A stretch of DNA of 64,000 nucleotides from Cognatiyoonia koreensis (GCF_900109295.1 NZ_FOIZ01000001.1:434001-498000), one strand, 5' to 3'; counted from the first letter of the stretch, positions 1 to 9,652 are shown. The notes: a model not told the origin generated them from the sequence alone. Numbers and translations are program-made.

Positions 1-834
1 CTGTGAAACGGGGTCTTGTCTAAGCGCGGTCCGAAAGACCAATGTTACCGTTGCAAAGCTGACGTAAAGCAACAGGTACCACGACCCCATCTTCGCGATG
101 TTCACCATTTCCAGCATGTTCTGGCCTGCATAGATCCAGGTGCCCGTTGACGTGCCGATGTTTTCGGCAATCCAGAGACAGACAGAAGACAGGAATGCGG
201 CCAGCGGCAGGGGCATCCAGTACCAGTTTTCTCCGATGCGGAACCAGATTTTCGTGCGGGCATAAAGCACCAGCGTCAGCACAAACAGGACATAGCGTGT
301 ATCAAAGATGAAATGATGCGCGAAGAAATTGACATAGATCGCAACGGCCAGTGCGATATGTGCCCAAAAGGGTGGAAAGGGCGCGAAGGTCATATCGAAA
401 AGGCGGATCACCCGCGCCATGAATGATCCGACAGCGGCATACATGAACCCGGAAAACAACGGCACGCCCATGACTTTCAGGATGCCCGGTTCAGGATAGG
501 CCCATGATCCTGCGTTGACCTTGAAAAGTTCCATCGCGGTTCCGGTCACGTGAAACAGCAGGATGACTTTCGCTTCGTCCCAGGTTTCCAGCTTGAAGAA
601 CAGCATCCCGATCTGGATGCTGATCGCGATTATGACAAGCGCGTCATAGCGGGCAAGCGGCCAATCCTGCTGCCAGATCGCCTTGGTACCAATGATTGCG
701 ATCAGCAGCAGGATGGCGAAAAGACAGGCCCAAGCCTGCTTGAGGATGAACATTACCAACTCTGCCAAGGGGACGGGGAGATGGCGGCGGGTGATGTCGC
801 CAAGATGGCGTTCAAGGGCTTGGGTCTGTCTCAT
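1..834 (-). CDS. DUF817 family integral membrane protein (3' end beyond window)
   Basis: The minus frame from ATG at 834 stays open for 278 codons to base 1, so the C-terminus lies outside the window. The product is strongly hydrophobic, with about seven or eight possible membrane segments. The stretches LETWDEAKVILLFH (about residues 80-93) and ELFKVNAGSWAYPEPG (about 100-115) match what I recall of the DUF817 family (Bacillus YoaT type), which is usually about 260-280 residues, so little should be missing. Function is not established. A short inverted repeat (GCCCG/CGGGC around an A/T run) sits just before the start. Family call fairly sure, role unknown. Confidence 0.75.
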   Translation of the reverse strand, partial: MRQTQALERHLGDITRRHLPVPLAELVMFILKQAWACLFAILLLIAIIGTKAIWQQDWPLARYDALVIIAISIQIGMLFFKLETWDEAKVILLFHVTGTAMELFKVNAGSWAYPEPGILKVMGVPLFSGFMYAAVGSFMARVIRLFDMTFAPFPPFWAHIALAVAIYVNFFAHHFIFDTRYVLFVLTLVLYARTKIWFRIGENWYWMPLPLAAFLSSVCLWIAENIGTSTGTWIYAGQNMLEMVNIAKMGSWYLLLYVSFATVTLVFRTALRQDPVSQ

Positions 835-923
835 GCCCGTTTTTTTAGCGGGCAGGCCGTGCAGCACAGGTGCGATGCTTGTGCAGGGAATGTGCAGCGC
901 GTTCACGCTGCACACAGGTGCGG

Positions 924-1388
924 TCAGTTGTTGCGCCAGTCCAGTTGCAACAGGCCACCATCAAACGGTGCCATCGCATAGACGAAAGGCCGGTCCGCCT
1001 GCGCTGGTTGCGGGAAGACCCCAAGCAGTTCGATCAACGTGAAATTCACGCGTGCGTTGGCCGGGAAATTGGCGCAGCTTTGTCCACCGGGCTGGGTCGC
1101 CATCGGGTTGATGCCCGGCGAATCGTGGGCAAGGGTGACAGGTGTCGTTCCGTTGTTGCGAAAGCAAAGACGTGACAGTCCGGCACGGCCCACGCCGGGT
1201 TGGAACGATTGTGCAAAACGTCCGACATTCTGACCTGCGCGTGTGAAATTCACCGTCTGCGCAAAGCGATCGGTATTGCCGCTATTTCCGCCGCCGCCGG
1301 GCGGGGGATCGCTGACGCTGACTTCGATGCAGGCCGCAAGCGACAGCGCCGCGCAAACGGTTGCGATGGATTGGATGGGTTTGAACAT
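924..1388 (-). CDS. Small secreted lipoprotein, function unknown
   Basis: The product has 154 residues when started at ATG 1388, which has GGAGAAG just upstream; an upstream in-frame start at 1430 would spoil the signal peptide. The N-terminus is a lipoprotein signal: MFKPIQSIATVCAALSLAAC, with lipobox LAAC and Cys20 as the lipidation site. A Pro/Gly-rich linker (about residues 28-38) follows, then a compact domain containing TRAGQNVGRF and CFRNNGTTPVTL. No family recognised. It is expected to be anchored in the cell envelope. It is transcribed toward DUF817 and is not obviously in an operon. Confidence 0.7.
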   Translation of the reverse strand: MFKPIQSIATVCAALSLAACIEVSVSDPPPGGGGNSGNTDRFAQTVNFTRAGQNVGRFAQSFQPGVGRAGLSRLCFRNNGTTPVTLAHDSPGINPMATQPGGQSCANFPANARVNFTLIELLGVFPQPAQADRPFVYAMAPFDGGLLQLDWRNN

Positions 1389-1440
1389 CGGGTCTTCTCC
1401 ATAGATTGTCTGGAGTGACCCTAGCGACACCGTTCTGCAT

Positions 1441-1477
1441 CCGGGCGGTGCCGTATCAAATACGACAGACCGCCCGG
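1441..1477. terminator. Perfect 9-bp stem-loop after the DUF533 gene
   Basis: CCGGGCGGT (1441-1449) pairs with ACCGCCCGG (1469-1477), and CGTAT/ATACG forms an inner stem. It lies 14 bases beyond the stop of the minus-strand gene at 1491. There is no T-run, so a terminator or mRNA-stabilising hairpin is an inference. Confidence 0.5.
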
Positions 1478-1490
1478 CGCTGAACGTTAT

Positions 1491-2180
1491 CTAGGTATAA
1501 AGCCGCGGTGCCCCAAGGTTGTCGTGTATTTCATTTGCCGTCTGCGGCTGGATGTTCAGCCCTTGGGCCAGCGCGTGCAGATACTGTGCCTCTGCCTGAT
1601 TGTCGGGCGTGATGGAATTGACGGCCATGGTGTAAACCTGCGTTTCCAGCCCCTGCGGCGTGTCGGACGCCAGTGCCGCCGGATCGACGGGGTCTTGTAG
1701 CATCTGCTGCACGACGGCGACGTTTTCCGGATCGGACTGACGGATCACCGCCATCAACTGTTCTTTTTCGCCCGCGTCGATGTCGCCGTCTGCACGTGCA
1801 GCCTGTGTCATCGCGCGCAGCATGAGTTGGGCGACTTCATCCTCGTCCGGTTCTTGTGCCGGGTTGTCCTGATTGATCAGTGATTCCAGCCCACCTGCGT
1901 TTCCGCCACGTGCAGCACCCAGACCGCCAAGCAGGCCGCCAAGGCCCGCAAGACTGCCAGCACCACCACCGCTGCCACCCGTCAGCTGGCCAAGCAGGCC
2001 ACCTTTGCCACCGCCAAGCGATCCAAGCATGTCACCGATCCCGCCGCCTTGGCCACCGGACCCGCCGCCCGTCAGACCTTGCATCACTTTGCCGATGCCG
2101 CCGCGTTCCTGCACCGCATCCATTCCCTTGGCCATCGCAAAGCCGATTGCCAGTTTCGTGACAGTATTCATCAGTGACAT
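1491..2180 (-). CDS. DUF533 / TerB-like protein (YebE-type)
   Basis: 229 residues, started at ATG 2180 with GGAGG upstream. The N-terminus (about 1-25) is a short hydrophobic segment, MSLMNTVTKLAIGFAMAKG. A long Gly-rich low-complexity region (about 35-95) follows, then an acidic helical domain (about 110-229) with LMLRAMTQAARADGDIDAGEKEQL, the signature of the TerB/DUF533 fold seen in E. coli YebE. Family members are thought to be inner-membrane-associated and are of unknown function. The repeated Gly-Gly tracts are presumably a flexible linker. No neighbour suggests a pathway. Confidence 0.8.
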   Translation of the reverse strand: MSLMNTVTKLAIGFAMAKGMDAVQERGGIGKVMQGLTGGGSGGQGGGIGDMLGSLGGGKGGLLGQLTGGSGGGAGSLAGLGGLLGGLGAARGGNAGGLESLINQDNPAQEPDEDEVAQLMLRAMTQAARADGDIDAGEKEQLMAVIRQSDPENVAVVQQMLQDPVDPAALASDTPQGLETQVYTMAVNSITPDNQAEAQYLHALAQGLNIQPQTANEIHDNLGAPRLYT

Positions 2181-2287
2181 GTTTTTCCTCCCTACAAGTG
2201 TCGCAGCATCATGGGTGCATTGCCCAAGTGCGTCTAGGGGAAGGGCAATTTGTCAGCCAAGTTTGGCCAGCCCACGTCCGCTTGCGC

Positions 2288-2905
2288 TCAGGCTGGCTTG
2301 CGCGCGACCGTGAACATGCGCGGGGCAAGGCCGGTTTGCACGATGTCTTCGACGATCTCGAATCCAGCACCACCCAACAGGTCGCGCAGTTCCTGTTCGG
2401 ACAGCCGCCGCACAAAGGGGGCTTTCCCGACCGCCTGCATCAACGGGATCAGCGGGCGCAGGAACCATGCCCCGTCTTTCAGTAGGCCGGTCTTGGCGAT
2501 GAACAACCCGCCTGCCGGAAGGGCGGCATATATCTTGTCCACCACGGCTTCGAGGTCTGGCAACAGGTGTAACAGGTTCAGCGCAAGGATCGCATCAAAG
2601 TCACCGGCAGGGATTTCGTTTGCCGGGCCAACTGCAAAGTTCAGATCGGCGGGCATGTCATCCGTCAGCTTGCCCCTGGCAATCTGGATCATGCCGCTGG
2701 AGACGTCGGTGCCCAGATACGTCCTTACGCCCGGGGCCAGTTCCAACGCGGTCGATCCCGTGCCGCAGCCCAGTTCCAGGACACTGTGGTCCGGTTGCAG
2801 GTAGTGTCGCATCCGCCCGAGCGTTGCGGCATAGGCCGCGGGATCGCTGATCGGGTCTTTGGCGTATTTCGGTGCGGCGCGGTCCCAGAAAGCTGTGTCA
2901 GACAT
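2288..2905 (-). CDS. Class I SAM-dependent methyltransferase
   Basis: 205 residues from ATG 2905; tandem ATGs at 2908 and 2905 follow AAAGGAGA, and the second has the better spacing. Motif I is VLELGCGTGSTALEL (about residues 43-57), followed by the acidic loop YLGTDVSSGMI and ILALNLLHLLPD typical of the Methyltransf_11/25 group that acts on small molecules. The end, EIVEDIVQTGLAPRMFTVARK, resembles other roseobacter members. It is divergent from a LysR gene with an 89-bp shared control region, so that regulator probably controls it. Substrate cannot be told from sequence. Confidence 0.85.
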   Translation of the reverse strand: MSDTAFWDRAAPKYAKDPISDPAAYAATLGRMRHYLQPDHSVLELGCGTGSTALELAPGVRTYLGTDVSSGMIQIARGKLTDDMPADLNFAVGPANEIPAGDFDAILALNLLHLLPDLEAVVDKIYAALPAGGLFIAKTGLLKDGAWFLRPLIPLMQAVGKAPFVRRLSEQELRDLLGGAGFEIVEDIVQTGLAPRMFTVARKPA

Positions 2906-2994
2906 CATGGTCTCCTTTGCTGTTACCCTTACCATATCCATGCATGAAGATTCGCGGAATTGCCAAAATTTGCCTGTCTGTTATGCATATATGC
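2906..2994. promoter_or_regulatory. Divergent control region between methyltransferase and LysR gene
   Basis: This 89-bp gap contains ATGCAT twice near its right end (TTATGCATATATGCATGA, the second overlapping the LysR start) and once more near 2940 (CCATGCATGAA). The right-hand pair forms a near-palindrome and is a plausible LysR binding site. This is inference from sequence symmetry and the divergent arrangement. Confidence 0.45.
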
Positions 2995-3906
2995 ATGAAT
3001 TGGTCGGGGCTCTCTTTTGATTGGAACCAGGCCCGCGCGTTCCTTGTGACGGCGGAAACCGGGTCGTTTTCCGCTGCTGCCCGTGCCTTGCACATGACGC
3101 AGCCGACGCTGGGGCGTCAGGTGGCCGGATTGGAGCAAGCCCTTGATATCGTGTTGTTTGAACGCATTGGGCGCAAGCTGGAACTGACACCGGCGGGCCG
3201 GGAAATGCTGGAGCATGTGCGCGCAATGGGTGACGGCGCGATGAAGGCAAGCCTGACCGCGTCGGGCCGTGCACAATCGGTTACCGGCGATGTCTGTGTA
3301 TCGGTGACGGATATTTTCGCGATCTACACCATGCCTGCCATCGTGGCCGAACTGCGCCGGATAGCCCCGCAGGTGCGGATTCGCGTGCTGGCATCAAACG
3401 CACTGTCTGACTTGCAGCGGCGGGAAGCCGATATCGCCGTGCGCCACGTCGCCCCGACACAGCCCGATCTGATCGCGCGCAAGGTGCGTGAAAGCACCGG
3501 GCACCTTTACGCTAGTCGGTCCTACCTGACAAAGTTCGGTCCCATCCGCACGCCTGACGACGTCAGAACCGCCGATTTCATCGGCATCGGGACCGAAGAC
3601 GAAATGCTACGTTTCATGCAGGAATGGGGGCTGCCGATCACCGCTGATAACATTCGCGCAGTTGGTGACAGCGGCGGGGCCGGTTGGGAAATGGCGCGGC
3701 AGGGGTTGGGGCTGGTCCCCATGTCGGTGGATCTGGCGCGCTATTATCCGGATATGGAAATGGTGCTGCCTGACCTGCCGCATGTGCCGGTGCCGTACTG
3801 GCTGACAGTCCACCGCGAATTGCACAGCTCCAAACGGATCAGGCTGGTGTTTGATCACTTGGTTGCGGTGCTGGGGCGCAAGGAACTGCCGGGACCGGGC
3901 ATGTAA
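2995..3906 (+). CDS. LysR family transcriptional regulator
   Basis: 303 residues when started at ATG 2995 (MNWSGLSFDW), the usual LysR length; in-frame ATGs further upstream would add about 40 atypical residues. The winged HTH covers residues about 8-67 (FSAAARALHMTQPTLGRQVAGLEQALD), followed by a type 2 periplasmic-binding effector domain (about 90-295). The pattern is that of LysR activators/repressors that autoregulate and control a divergent neighbour, here the methyltransferase. Effector unknown. A strong hairpin follows the stop codon. Confidence 0.9.
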   Translation: MNWSGLSFDWNQARAFLVTAETGSFSAAARALHMTQPTLGRQVAGLEQALDIVLFERIGRKLELTPAGREMLEHVRAMGDGAMKASLTASGRAQSVTGDVCVSVTDIFAIYTMPAIVAELRRIAPQVRIRVLASNALSDLQRREADIAVRHVAPTQPDLIARKVRESTGHLYASRSYLTKFGPIRTPDDVRTADFIGIGTEDEMLRFMQEWGLPITADNIRAVGDSGGAGWEMARQGLGLVPMSVDLARYYPDMEMVLPDLPHVPVPYWLTVHRELHSSKRIRLVFDHLVAVLGRKELPGPGM

Positions 3907-3933
3907 AAACCCGCCGGACTGCGGCGGGTTTTC
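3907..3933. terminator. Bidirectional rho-independent terminator
   Basis: AACCCGCCG and GCGGCGGGTT form a stem with a short loop, flanked by A-run and T-run, between the convergent LysR and glyA genes. It should work for both strands. Confidence 0.85.
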
Positions 3934-3959
3934 GTAGTGTTCTGACTTTATTGCAGTCT

Positions 3960-5255
3960 TTAGAGATTAGGATAGATCGGGAAGCGGTCGCAAAGCGCTT
4001 CGACCTCTGCGCGCACCTTTGCCTCGACCTCGCTATTACCGTCTGCGCCATTCGCGGCCAGCCCGTCGACAACCTCGACGATCCAGTCGGCAATCTGGCG
4101 GAATTCGGTTTCCGTAAAGCCGCGCGTCGTCCCGGCAGGCGACCCAAGCCGGATGCCCGATGTCACCATCGGCTTTTCCGGATCGAACGGGATGCCGTTC
4201 TTGTTGCAGGTGATATGCGCGCGCTCAAGCGCTGCTTCGGTGATGTTGCCGGTCACGGACTTGGGACGCAGATCGACCAGCATCAGGTGGCTGTCGGTGC
4301 CGCCCGACACGATATCCAGACCGCCCTTCATCAACTGATCGGCCAGCGCCTGCGCGTTCTTGACGACCTGCTGCTGGTAGGCCTTGAATTCGGGGCGCAG
4401 GGCCTCGCCAAAGGCGACAGCCTTGCCGGCGATCACGTGCATCAGCGGACCACCCTGAATGCCGGGGAAGATGGCAGAGTTGAACTTTTTCGCCAGCGCT
4501 TCGTCATTGGTCAGGATCATGCCGCCGCGCGGGCCGCGCAGGGTCTTGTGCGTGGTGGTTGTGGCCACGTGGGCGTGCGGGAAAGGCGAGGGGTAGATGC
4601 CCGCCGCGACCAGCCCGGCAAAGTGGGCCATGTCGACCAGCAGGTAGGCCCCGACGGAATCCGCAATCTCGCGCATGCGCTTGAAATCGATGATCCGCGG
4701 AATGGCAGACCCGCCCGCGATGATCAGCTTGGGCTGGTGTTCGGTGGCCAGTTCCTGCACCTGATCGTAATCCAGCAGGCTGTCCTGCTTGCGCACACCA
4801 TACTGGATCGCGTTGTAAATCTTGCCTGACTGGTTCGGTTTGGCACCATGGGTCAGGTGACCGCCCGCATCCAGCGACATGCCCAGAATGGTGTCGCCGG
4901 GCTGGATCAGGGCTTGAAACACGCCCTGGTTTGCCTGACTGCCGGAATTGGGCTGCACGTTTGCAAAATCACAGCCGAACAATTCTTTCGCACGGTCAAT
5001 GGCAAGGTTTTCGGCGACATCGACATGCTGGCAACCGCCATAGTAACGACGGCCCGGGTAACCTTCGGCGTACTTGTTCGTCATCACGCCGCCCTGTGCT
5101 TCCATCACGGCGGCAGAGACAATGTTTTCAGACGCGATCAATTCGATCTCTTTGCGCTGGCGCTTCAGTTCGTCCTGCATCGCGGCGAACAGGGCCGGAT
5201 CGCGGGTTTCAAGCGTTTCTGTAAAGAAACCGTCGTCGCGGAAGGTCGCATTCAT
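3960..5255 (-). CDS. glyA: Serine hydroxymethyltransferase
   Basis: 431 residues, full length. It interconverts serine and glycine with transfer of a one-carbon unit to tetrahydrofolate; PLP-dependent, cytoplasmic. The PLP lysine is Lys237 in [14 protein letters not shown]; other hallmarks are ASENIVS near residue 41, [14 protein letters not shown] (about 62-75) and VDMAHFAGL (about 208). The ATG has AAAGGAC upstream. It stands alone, convergent with LysR and divergent from nadK across 178 bp. Identification is secure. Confidence 0.98.
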   Translation of the reverse strand: MNATFRDDGFFTETLETRDPALFAAMQDELKRQRKEIELIASENIVSAAVMEAQGGVMTNKYAEGYPGRRYYGGCQHVDVAENLAIDRAKELFGCDFANVQPNSGSQANQGVFQALIQPGDTILGMSLDAGGHLTHGAKPNQSGKIYNAIQYGVRKQDSLLDYDQVQELATEHQPKLIIAGGSAIPRIIDFKRMREIADSVGAYLLVDMAHFAGLVAAGIYPSPFPHAHVATTTTHKTLRGPRGGMILTNDEALAKKFNSAIFPGIQGGPLMHVIAGKAVAFGEALRPEFKAYQQQVVKNAQALADQLMKGGLDIVSGGTDSHLMLVDLRPKSVTGNITEAALERAHITCNKNGIPFDPEKPMVTSGIRLGSPAGTTRGFTETEFRQIADWIVEVVDGLAANGADGNSEVEAKVRAEVEALCDRFPIYPNL

Positions 5256-5433
5256 GGGGGCAGTCCTTTCGGGGTGGCAGCATGATTTGCGCCCTCATAT
5301 CCCATGTTTGCGGCGTCAAAAAGCATCAAAACGACCAACAAGATGATGAAGGCGATGCAGAGGTTTCGTATCGGTCACTTGCGTTTCGGGTCCGATCCCC
5401 GCACAACTTATTGGAACAAAAGGAAGAGCACTG

Positions 5434-6198
5434 ATGCCACGCCCCAGGATCGCCTTTGTGGCAAGCCCTGTTCCGATCGCCCAGACCGCCTGCGAGACAT
5501 TGTCGCGTGCGCATGGCAACGTCGTCCCCGAAAAGGCCGACGTGATCGTGGCTTTGGGTGGTGACGGCTTCATGCTGGAAACCCTTCACGCCATGCAGGA
5601 CATTGATGTGCCGGTTTACGGGATGAACCGCGGCACGGTCGGTTTTCTGATGAACGCCTATTCAGAAGATGATCTACCCGACCGCCTTGATGCGGCCGAA
5701 GAAGAAATCATCAACCCGTTGACGATGACGGCATTGTCCGTGGATGGGCAAAGCCATACCGGTCTGGCCATCAACGAGGTGTCCTTGCTGCGTGCCGGGC
5801 CGCAGGCGGCAAAGCTGCGCATCACAATCGACGGCAAGGTGCGGATGGATGAGCTTGTCTGTGACGGTGCACTGGTCGCCACACCGGCGGGGTCCACGGC
5901 CTATAACTATTCAGCCCACGGTCCGATCTTGCCCATCGGCTCTGACGTGCTGGCGCTGACTGCGATGTCGGCGTTTCGGCCCCGGCGCTGGCGCGGGGCC
6001 TTGCTGCCCAAGAATGCGGTCGTGCGCATCGACGTACTTGACCCCGACAAACGCCCCGTCATGGCCGACGCTGACGGCAATTCCGTGCGCAATGTCGTGA
6101 ACGTTGAAATCCGATCTGAACCCGATGTGTCACACCGCATCCTCTTCGATCCCGGTCACGGGCTGGAAGAACGGCTTATTCGGGAACAGTTTGCGTAA
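5434..6198 (+). CDS. nadK: NAD kinase
   Basis: 254 residues. It phosphorylates NAD to NADP using ATP or polyphosphate. The GGDG motif ([13 protein letters not shown], about residues 40-52) with its catalytic Asp, then [11 protein letters not shown] and the second NAD-binding block [23 protein letters not shown], match the bacterial ATP-NAD kinase family, whose short members are about 250 residues. GGAAGAG precedes the ATG. The 3' end overlaps the convergent BLUF gene by 23 bp, an uncommon arrangement that leaves no terminator between them. Confidence 0.95.
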   Translation: MPRPRIAFVASPVPIAQTACETLSRAHGNVVPEKADVIVALGGDGFMLETLHAMQDIDVPVYGMNRGTVGFLMNAYSEDDLPDRLDAAEEEIINPLTMTALSVDGQSHTGLAINEVSLLRAGPQAAKLRITIDGKVRMDELVCDGALVATPAGSTAYNYSAHGPILPIGSDVLALTAMSAFRPRRWRGALLPKNAVVRIDVLDPDKRPVMADADGNSVRNVVNVEIRSEPDVSHRILFDPGHGLEERLIREQFA

Positions 6199-6595
6199 CG
6201 ACGGTCGGCTTCTTGTTGGCCAGCCGAACAAACACGGCAAGCACCTCGTCAACACCTGCGTTTTCGACCCGACCGGCCGCGACATCCTCGCGTGACCACA
6301 TCCAGCTTTGTACCGGATCATCGCGCATCGCCCATGCCGGGAACAGACGGAACTGAACAGGCCGCCGCACCAGTTCTATGATGTTGGCGTGACGGTCATC
6401 TTGCTTGATCCGCTCATAAAGCGAGGTCACGGTGTCCTGCGGTCCCTCGATCAGTTGCAGGTAAAGATCGTTGCGACAGATCAACGCCCCGGTCAGATCG
6501 TGCTTGGCATTGAACGCACGCGCCTGCACCAGAATGCACGACAGTATTGCGGCATCAAACCCGAGTGGACGCGAGGCATAGACGAGTTGGATCAT
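6176..6595 (-). CDS. BLUF-domain blue-light sensor protein
   Basis: 139 residues from ATG 6595 ([10 protein letters not shown]); an in-frame start at 6646 would add 17 unrelated residues. BLUF domains bind FAD and signal through a Tyr-Gln hydrogen-bond switch. The expected residues are present: Tyr6 (LVYAS), Asn29 (ARAFN), Gln47 (LYLQLIEG) and the FPAWAM segment holding the semi-conserved Trp/Met pair. After about residue 95 there is only a short tail with no effector domain, so it is a short stand-alone BLUF protein that should act through a partner. It lies downstream of the CIA30-like gene. The gene end overlaps nadK on the opposite strand. Confidence 0.9.
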   Translation of the reverse strand: MIQLVYASRPLGFDAAILSCILVQARAFNAKHDLTGALICRNDLYLQLIEGPQDTVTSLYERIKQDDRHANIIELVRRPVQFRLFPAWAMRDDPVQSWMWSREDVAAGRVENAGVDEVLAVFVRLANKKPTVVTQTVPE

Positions 6596-6676
6596 ATGGT
6601 CCTGCTCAGCTTGTGAGGTGTCCAGACCCCAGAAAACGCGGGACAAAACTACTGTGCTGCACTTGCGCGCGCCTGT

Positions 6677-7255
6677 CTAGTCTTGCGTCACGGTGATGGA
6701 TCGGATTGCTACCTCTGCTGCGTGATCCCGGCCATATGCGACAAGACCGATACTGACGATGTCCGTGGGCGCAAGCGTCGCGGTTAGCCCGCGACCTTTC
6801 GCCGAGAAGTCCGCCCAGGTCAGGGCCACGTCTGTCCAGCCCTCGCTGGTGGGGAATTGCGCTTGATAGAACTGCCATGGTCGCCGCGTGTCGCGTGTGC
6901 GCAGGTGGACGAAATAGGGGCCGTTCCTGCCGCGCACCGTCATCTCCAATCCCGTGCTGTTGGCGGGCAGGGCGGTCACAAGATCGCGGCGCAGCTGGAT
7001 GAAACCGCCGTTGTTGGCGGTGCTGACATCGCCTGCCAGTAGCGCAAAGCGCGCGCCATCTTCCTGGCCGATCACCGCACCGCCATCGGACACGCCGCCC
7101 ATGACGCGGTCTGACAGGTATTGCCAACGGCGTTCGGCACCATCCGAGAAGTCTTCAAGAAGCATGTTCGCCTCGGCTGTCGTTGCAAGAAGGAAAGGGA
7201 TGATCCAGCGCAAGCCGCATGCCTTCGGTGACGCGTTACGTCGATTACTTGGCAT
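6677..7255 (-). CDS. CIA30-family (complex I intermediate-associated protein 30-like) exported protein
   Basis: 192 residues. The start ATG at 7255 overlaps the stop of the propionyl-CoA ligase by 11 bp, so it is probably translationally coupled. The N-terminus is basic then hydrophobic (WIIPFLLATTAEA), a likely signal peptide. The mature part shows the CIA30 pattern: WQYLSDRVMGGVSDG (about 44-58), GDVSTANNGGFIQLRRDL and IVSIGLVAYG near the C-terminus. In mitochondria the family assists complex I assembly; bacterial members are uncharacterised carbohydrate-module-like proteins, so a respiratory role should not be assumed. Confidence 0.8.
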   Translation of the reverse strand: MPSNRRNASPKACGLRWIIPFLLATTAEANMLLEDFSDGAERRWQYLSDRVMGGVSDGGAVIGQEDGARFALLAGDVSTANNGGFIQLRRDLVTALPANSTGLEMTVRGRNGPYFVHLRTRDTRRPWQFYQAQFPTSEGWTDVALTWADFSAKGRGLTATLAPTDIVSIGLVAYGRDHAAEVAIRSITVTQD

Positions 7256-9134
7256 AGCCCATCGGCTTTAGCGCCGCGCGAATTTCATCAAGGATGGCCG
7301 GATCGTCAATCGTTGCAGGCATCTTGAAGTCTTCGCTGCCCGCAATCTTGACCATCGTCGCCCGGAGAATCTTGCCAGACCGTGTCTTGGGCAGACGGTC
7401 CACGACGGCAACCAGCTTGAACGCAGCCACAGGGCCGATCTTGTCGCGCACCAGCTTGATAATCTCTGCCTTGATCTGGTCTTCGGGGATTGTGCACCCA
7501 TTGTTGAGGCAGACAAAGCCCATGGGCAGTTGACCTTTCAATTCGTCCGCTACACCGATCACCGCGCATTCACCAACCTCGGGGTGGCTGGCCAGAATTT
7601 CTTCCATCGCGCCGGTCGACAGGCGGTGTCCGGCGACGTTGATGACGTCATCAGTGCGCGCCATGATGTAAAGATAGCCGTCCTCGTCGATGATCCCCGC
7701 ATCGCCGGTTTCATAATAACCCGGAAAGGTGGTCAGGTAGGATTTCACGAACCGGTCTTCTGCGTTCCAAAGTGTCGGAAGCGTGCCGGGGGGCAGGGGC
7801 AGCTTGACCGCAATCGCGCCAAGTTCGCCTGCTGGCATCGGATTGCCGCCTTCGTCCAGAATCTGCACGTCATAGCCGGGCATCGCCACGGTGGGTGAGC
7901 CGATCTTGACCGGCAGCGCTTCGATTCCGGCAGGGTTGCCGGCGATGGTATAGCCCGTTTCGGTCTGCCACCAGTGATCGTAAACCGGCACGCCCATGAT
8001 CTTTTGCGCCCATTCAATCGTGTCCGGATCGGCGCGTTCACCGGCAAGGTACAGTGCGCGCAGGCAAGAAATGTCATAGTTCTTGATCATCTCGCCCTTT
8101 GGGTCTTCGCGTTTGATGGCGCGAAAGGCGGTCGGGGCGGTAAAGAAACTGCGCACGTTGTGTTCTTCGATCACGCGCCAGAAAGTGCCGGCGTCCGGTG
8201 TGCCGATGGGTTTGCCTTCGAACACGACTGTGGTGTTGCCGTGGATCAGCGGGGCATAGCAGATATAGCTGTGCCCGACGACCCAACCCACGTCAGAGGC
8301 GGCCCAGAACACATCACCTGGATCAACGTTGTAGATGTTCTTCATCGTCCAGTTGAGCGCCACAAGATGGCCCGCGGTCGGACGCACGACGCCTTTGGGC
8401 GCACCCGTGGTGCCGGAGGTGTAAAGGATATAGGCCGGATGGTCGCCTTTCACGGGCACACATTCGGCAGGTGCCACATCCTTTTGCACGGCGTGCCAGT
8501 CGAAATCGCGCCCTGCGATCAGGTCGGCGGTTTCCTGTTCGCGTTGGAAGATGATGCAGAACTCGGGCTTGTGCTTGGCCTGTTCGATCGCGCCGTCCAG
8601 CAGGGGTTTGTATTTGACGATGCGCCCCGGTTCGACACCGCATGATCCCGCGATGATCGCCTTGGGTGTGGCGTCGTCGATGCGAACGGCCAGTTCGGAC
8701 GCGGCAAACCCCCCGAAGACGACCGAATGGATCGCCCCAAGGCGCGCACAGGCCAGCATCGCTTCGAGCGCTTCAGGCACCATCGGCATGTAGATGATGA
8801 CGCGGTCGCCCTTTGCGACGCCCTTCGCGCGCAGCGCACCGGCAAGCGATGCGACACGGGTCTGCAGTTCAGCATAGGTAATCTTGGATTTCGTATCAGT
8901 GATGGGGCTGTCATAGATGATCGCAGTCTGATCGCCGCGTCCGTTTTCAACATGGCGGTCCACGGCGTTGTAGCAGGTGTTCACCTCTGCGTCGGTGAAC
9001 CAGCGGTACAGCGGTGCCTTGCTGTCATCGAGGGCCTTCTTGGGTGGCGTCACCCAGTCGATGGCCTGTGCCTGATCCATCCAGAACCCTTCAGGGTCGT
9101 TTTGCCAAGTCTGGTAAACGTCTTTGTAGCCCAT
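7245..9134 (-). CDS. prpE: Propionyl-CoA synthetase (propionate-CoA ligase)
   Basis: 629 residues started at ATG 9134, which has GGGGAGGAC directly upstream. It is an adenylate-forming enzyme: YILYTSGTTGAPKGVV is the AMP-binding P-loop, WWQTETGYTI the A5 core, and PKTRSGKILR carries the acetylatable/catalytic Lys near the C-terminus. The N-terminal ACS domain (YQTWQNDPEGFWMDQA) and SCGVEPGRIVKYKPLLDGAI distinguish PrpE/ACSS3 from AcsA, which lacks that block. The role is propionate or short-chain acid activation. It leads an operon with the CIA30-like gene. Acetyl-CoA synthetase is the alternative, less likely. Confidence 0.88.
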   Translation of the reverse strand: MGYKDVYQTWQNDPEGFWMDQAQAIDWVTPPKKALDDSKAPLYRWFTDAEVNTCYNAVDRHVENGRGDQTAIIYDSPITDTKSKITYAELQTRVASLAGALRAKGVAKGDRVIIYMPMVPEALEAMLACARLGAIHSVVFGGFAASELAVRIDDATPKAIIAGSCGVEPGRIVKYKPLLDGAIEQAKHKPEFCIIFQREQETADLIAGRDFDWHAVQKDVAPAECVPVKGDHPAYILYTSGTTGAPKGVVRPTAGHLVALNWTMKNIYNVDPGDVFWAASDVGWVVGHSYICYAPLIHGNTTVVFEGKPIGTPDAGTFWRVIEEHNVRSFFTAPTAFRAIKREDPKGEMIKNYDISCLRALYLAGERADPDTIEWAQKIMGVPVYDHWWQTETGYTIAGNPAGIEALPVKIGSPTVAMPGYDVQILDEGGNPMPAGELGAIAVKLPLPPGTLPTLWNAEDRFVKSYLTTFPGYYETGDAGIIDEDGYLYIMARTDDVINVAGHRLSTGAMEEILASHPEVGECAVIGVADELKGQLPMGFVCLNNGCTIPEDQIKAEIIKLVRDKIGPVAAFKLVAVVDRLPKTRSGKILRATMVKIAGSEDFKMPATIDDPAILDEIRAALKPMGYAK

Positions 9135-9232
9135 GATCGTCCTCCCCATGATCTGGCGCCATGTCTAGGGGCGCTTGCCTGACCGGGCAAGACGGGGGGT
9201 CGCGCGGGTCGCCCGCAGGAGTCAAAAAATTT

Positions 9233-9646
9233 TCAGTCGCCGCTTTGCCGCAGCCACCACCAGCCGCGCACACCCGACAGGACAAACAGGGTGCAGACCC
9301 CCATGAATAGCAGCATCATCAGTAGCAAAAGCAGGCTGGGCAGATAGAGCAACCCAAGCCATAACACCGCGCCAGCCGACCAAAGTGACCATGCAAACGA
9401 TCCGATCACGAACAGGGCGGCCAAAGGGGCGAGCCCCGCGACATGGCTGCGCAAAGCGAACCCGAAGACAATCAGCACCACGCCGATGCCAAGCTGTGTC
9501 AGCATGGTTGCGGGGTCTGAAAACGTCAGGCCTGAAAACGCTGTCGCAAGGCCAAACAAAAAGACGGGCAAGCCTGCCATGCGCACCGCCTGACGCGCGG
9601 TTTGCGCTGTTTCGATCCGCGGCCAGACAGTGATCCGATCGCCCAT
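9233..9646 (-). CDS. Small four-helix integral membrane protein
   Basis: 137 residues from ATG 9646, which sits 4 bases past the malic enzyme stop with AGG upstream; a GTG at 9652 is the alternative. About four membrane helices: residues ~25-42, ~50-66, ~73-93 and ~97-122 (the last very Leu/Met-rich), ending GVRGWWWLRQSGD. No family recognised. The tight coupling suggests co-expression with malic enzyme; no functional link is evident. Confidence 0.65.
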   Translation of the reverse strand: MGDRITVWPRIETAQTARQAVRMAGLPVFLFGLATAFSGLTFSDPATMLTQLGIGVVLIVFGFALRSHVAGLAPLAALFVIGSFAWSLWSAGAVLWLGLLYLPSLLLLLMMLLFMGVCTLFVLSGVRGWWWLRQSGD

Positions 9647-9652
9647 GGACAC

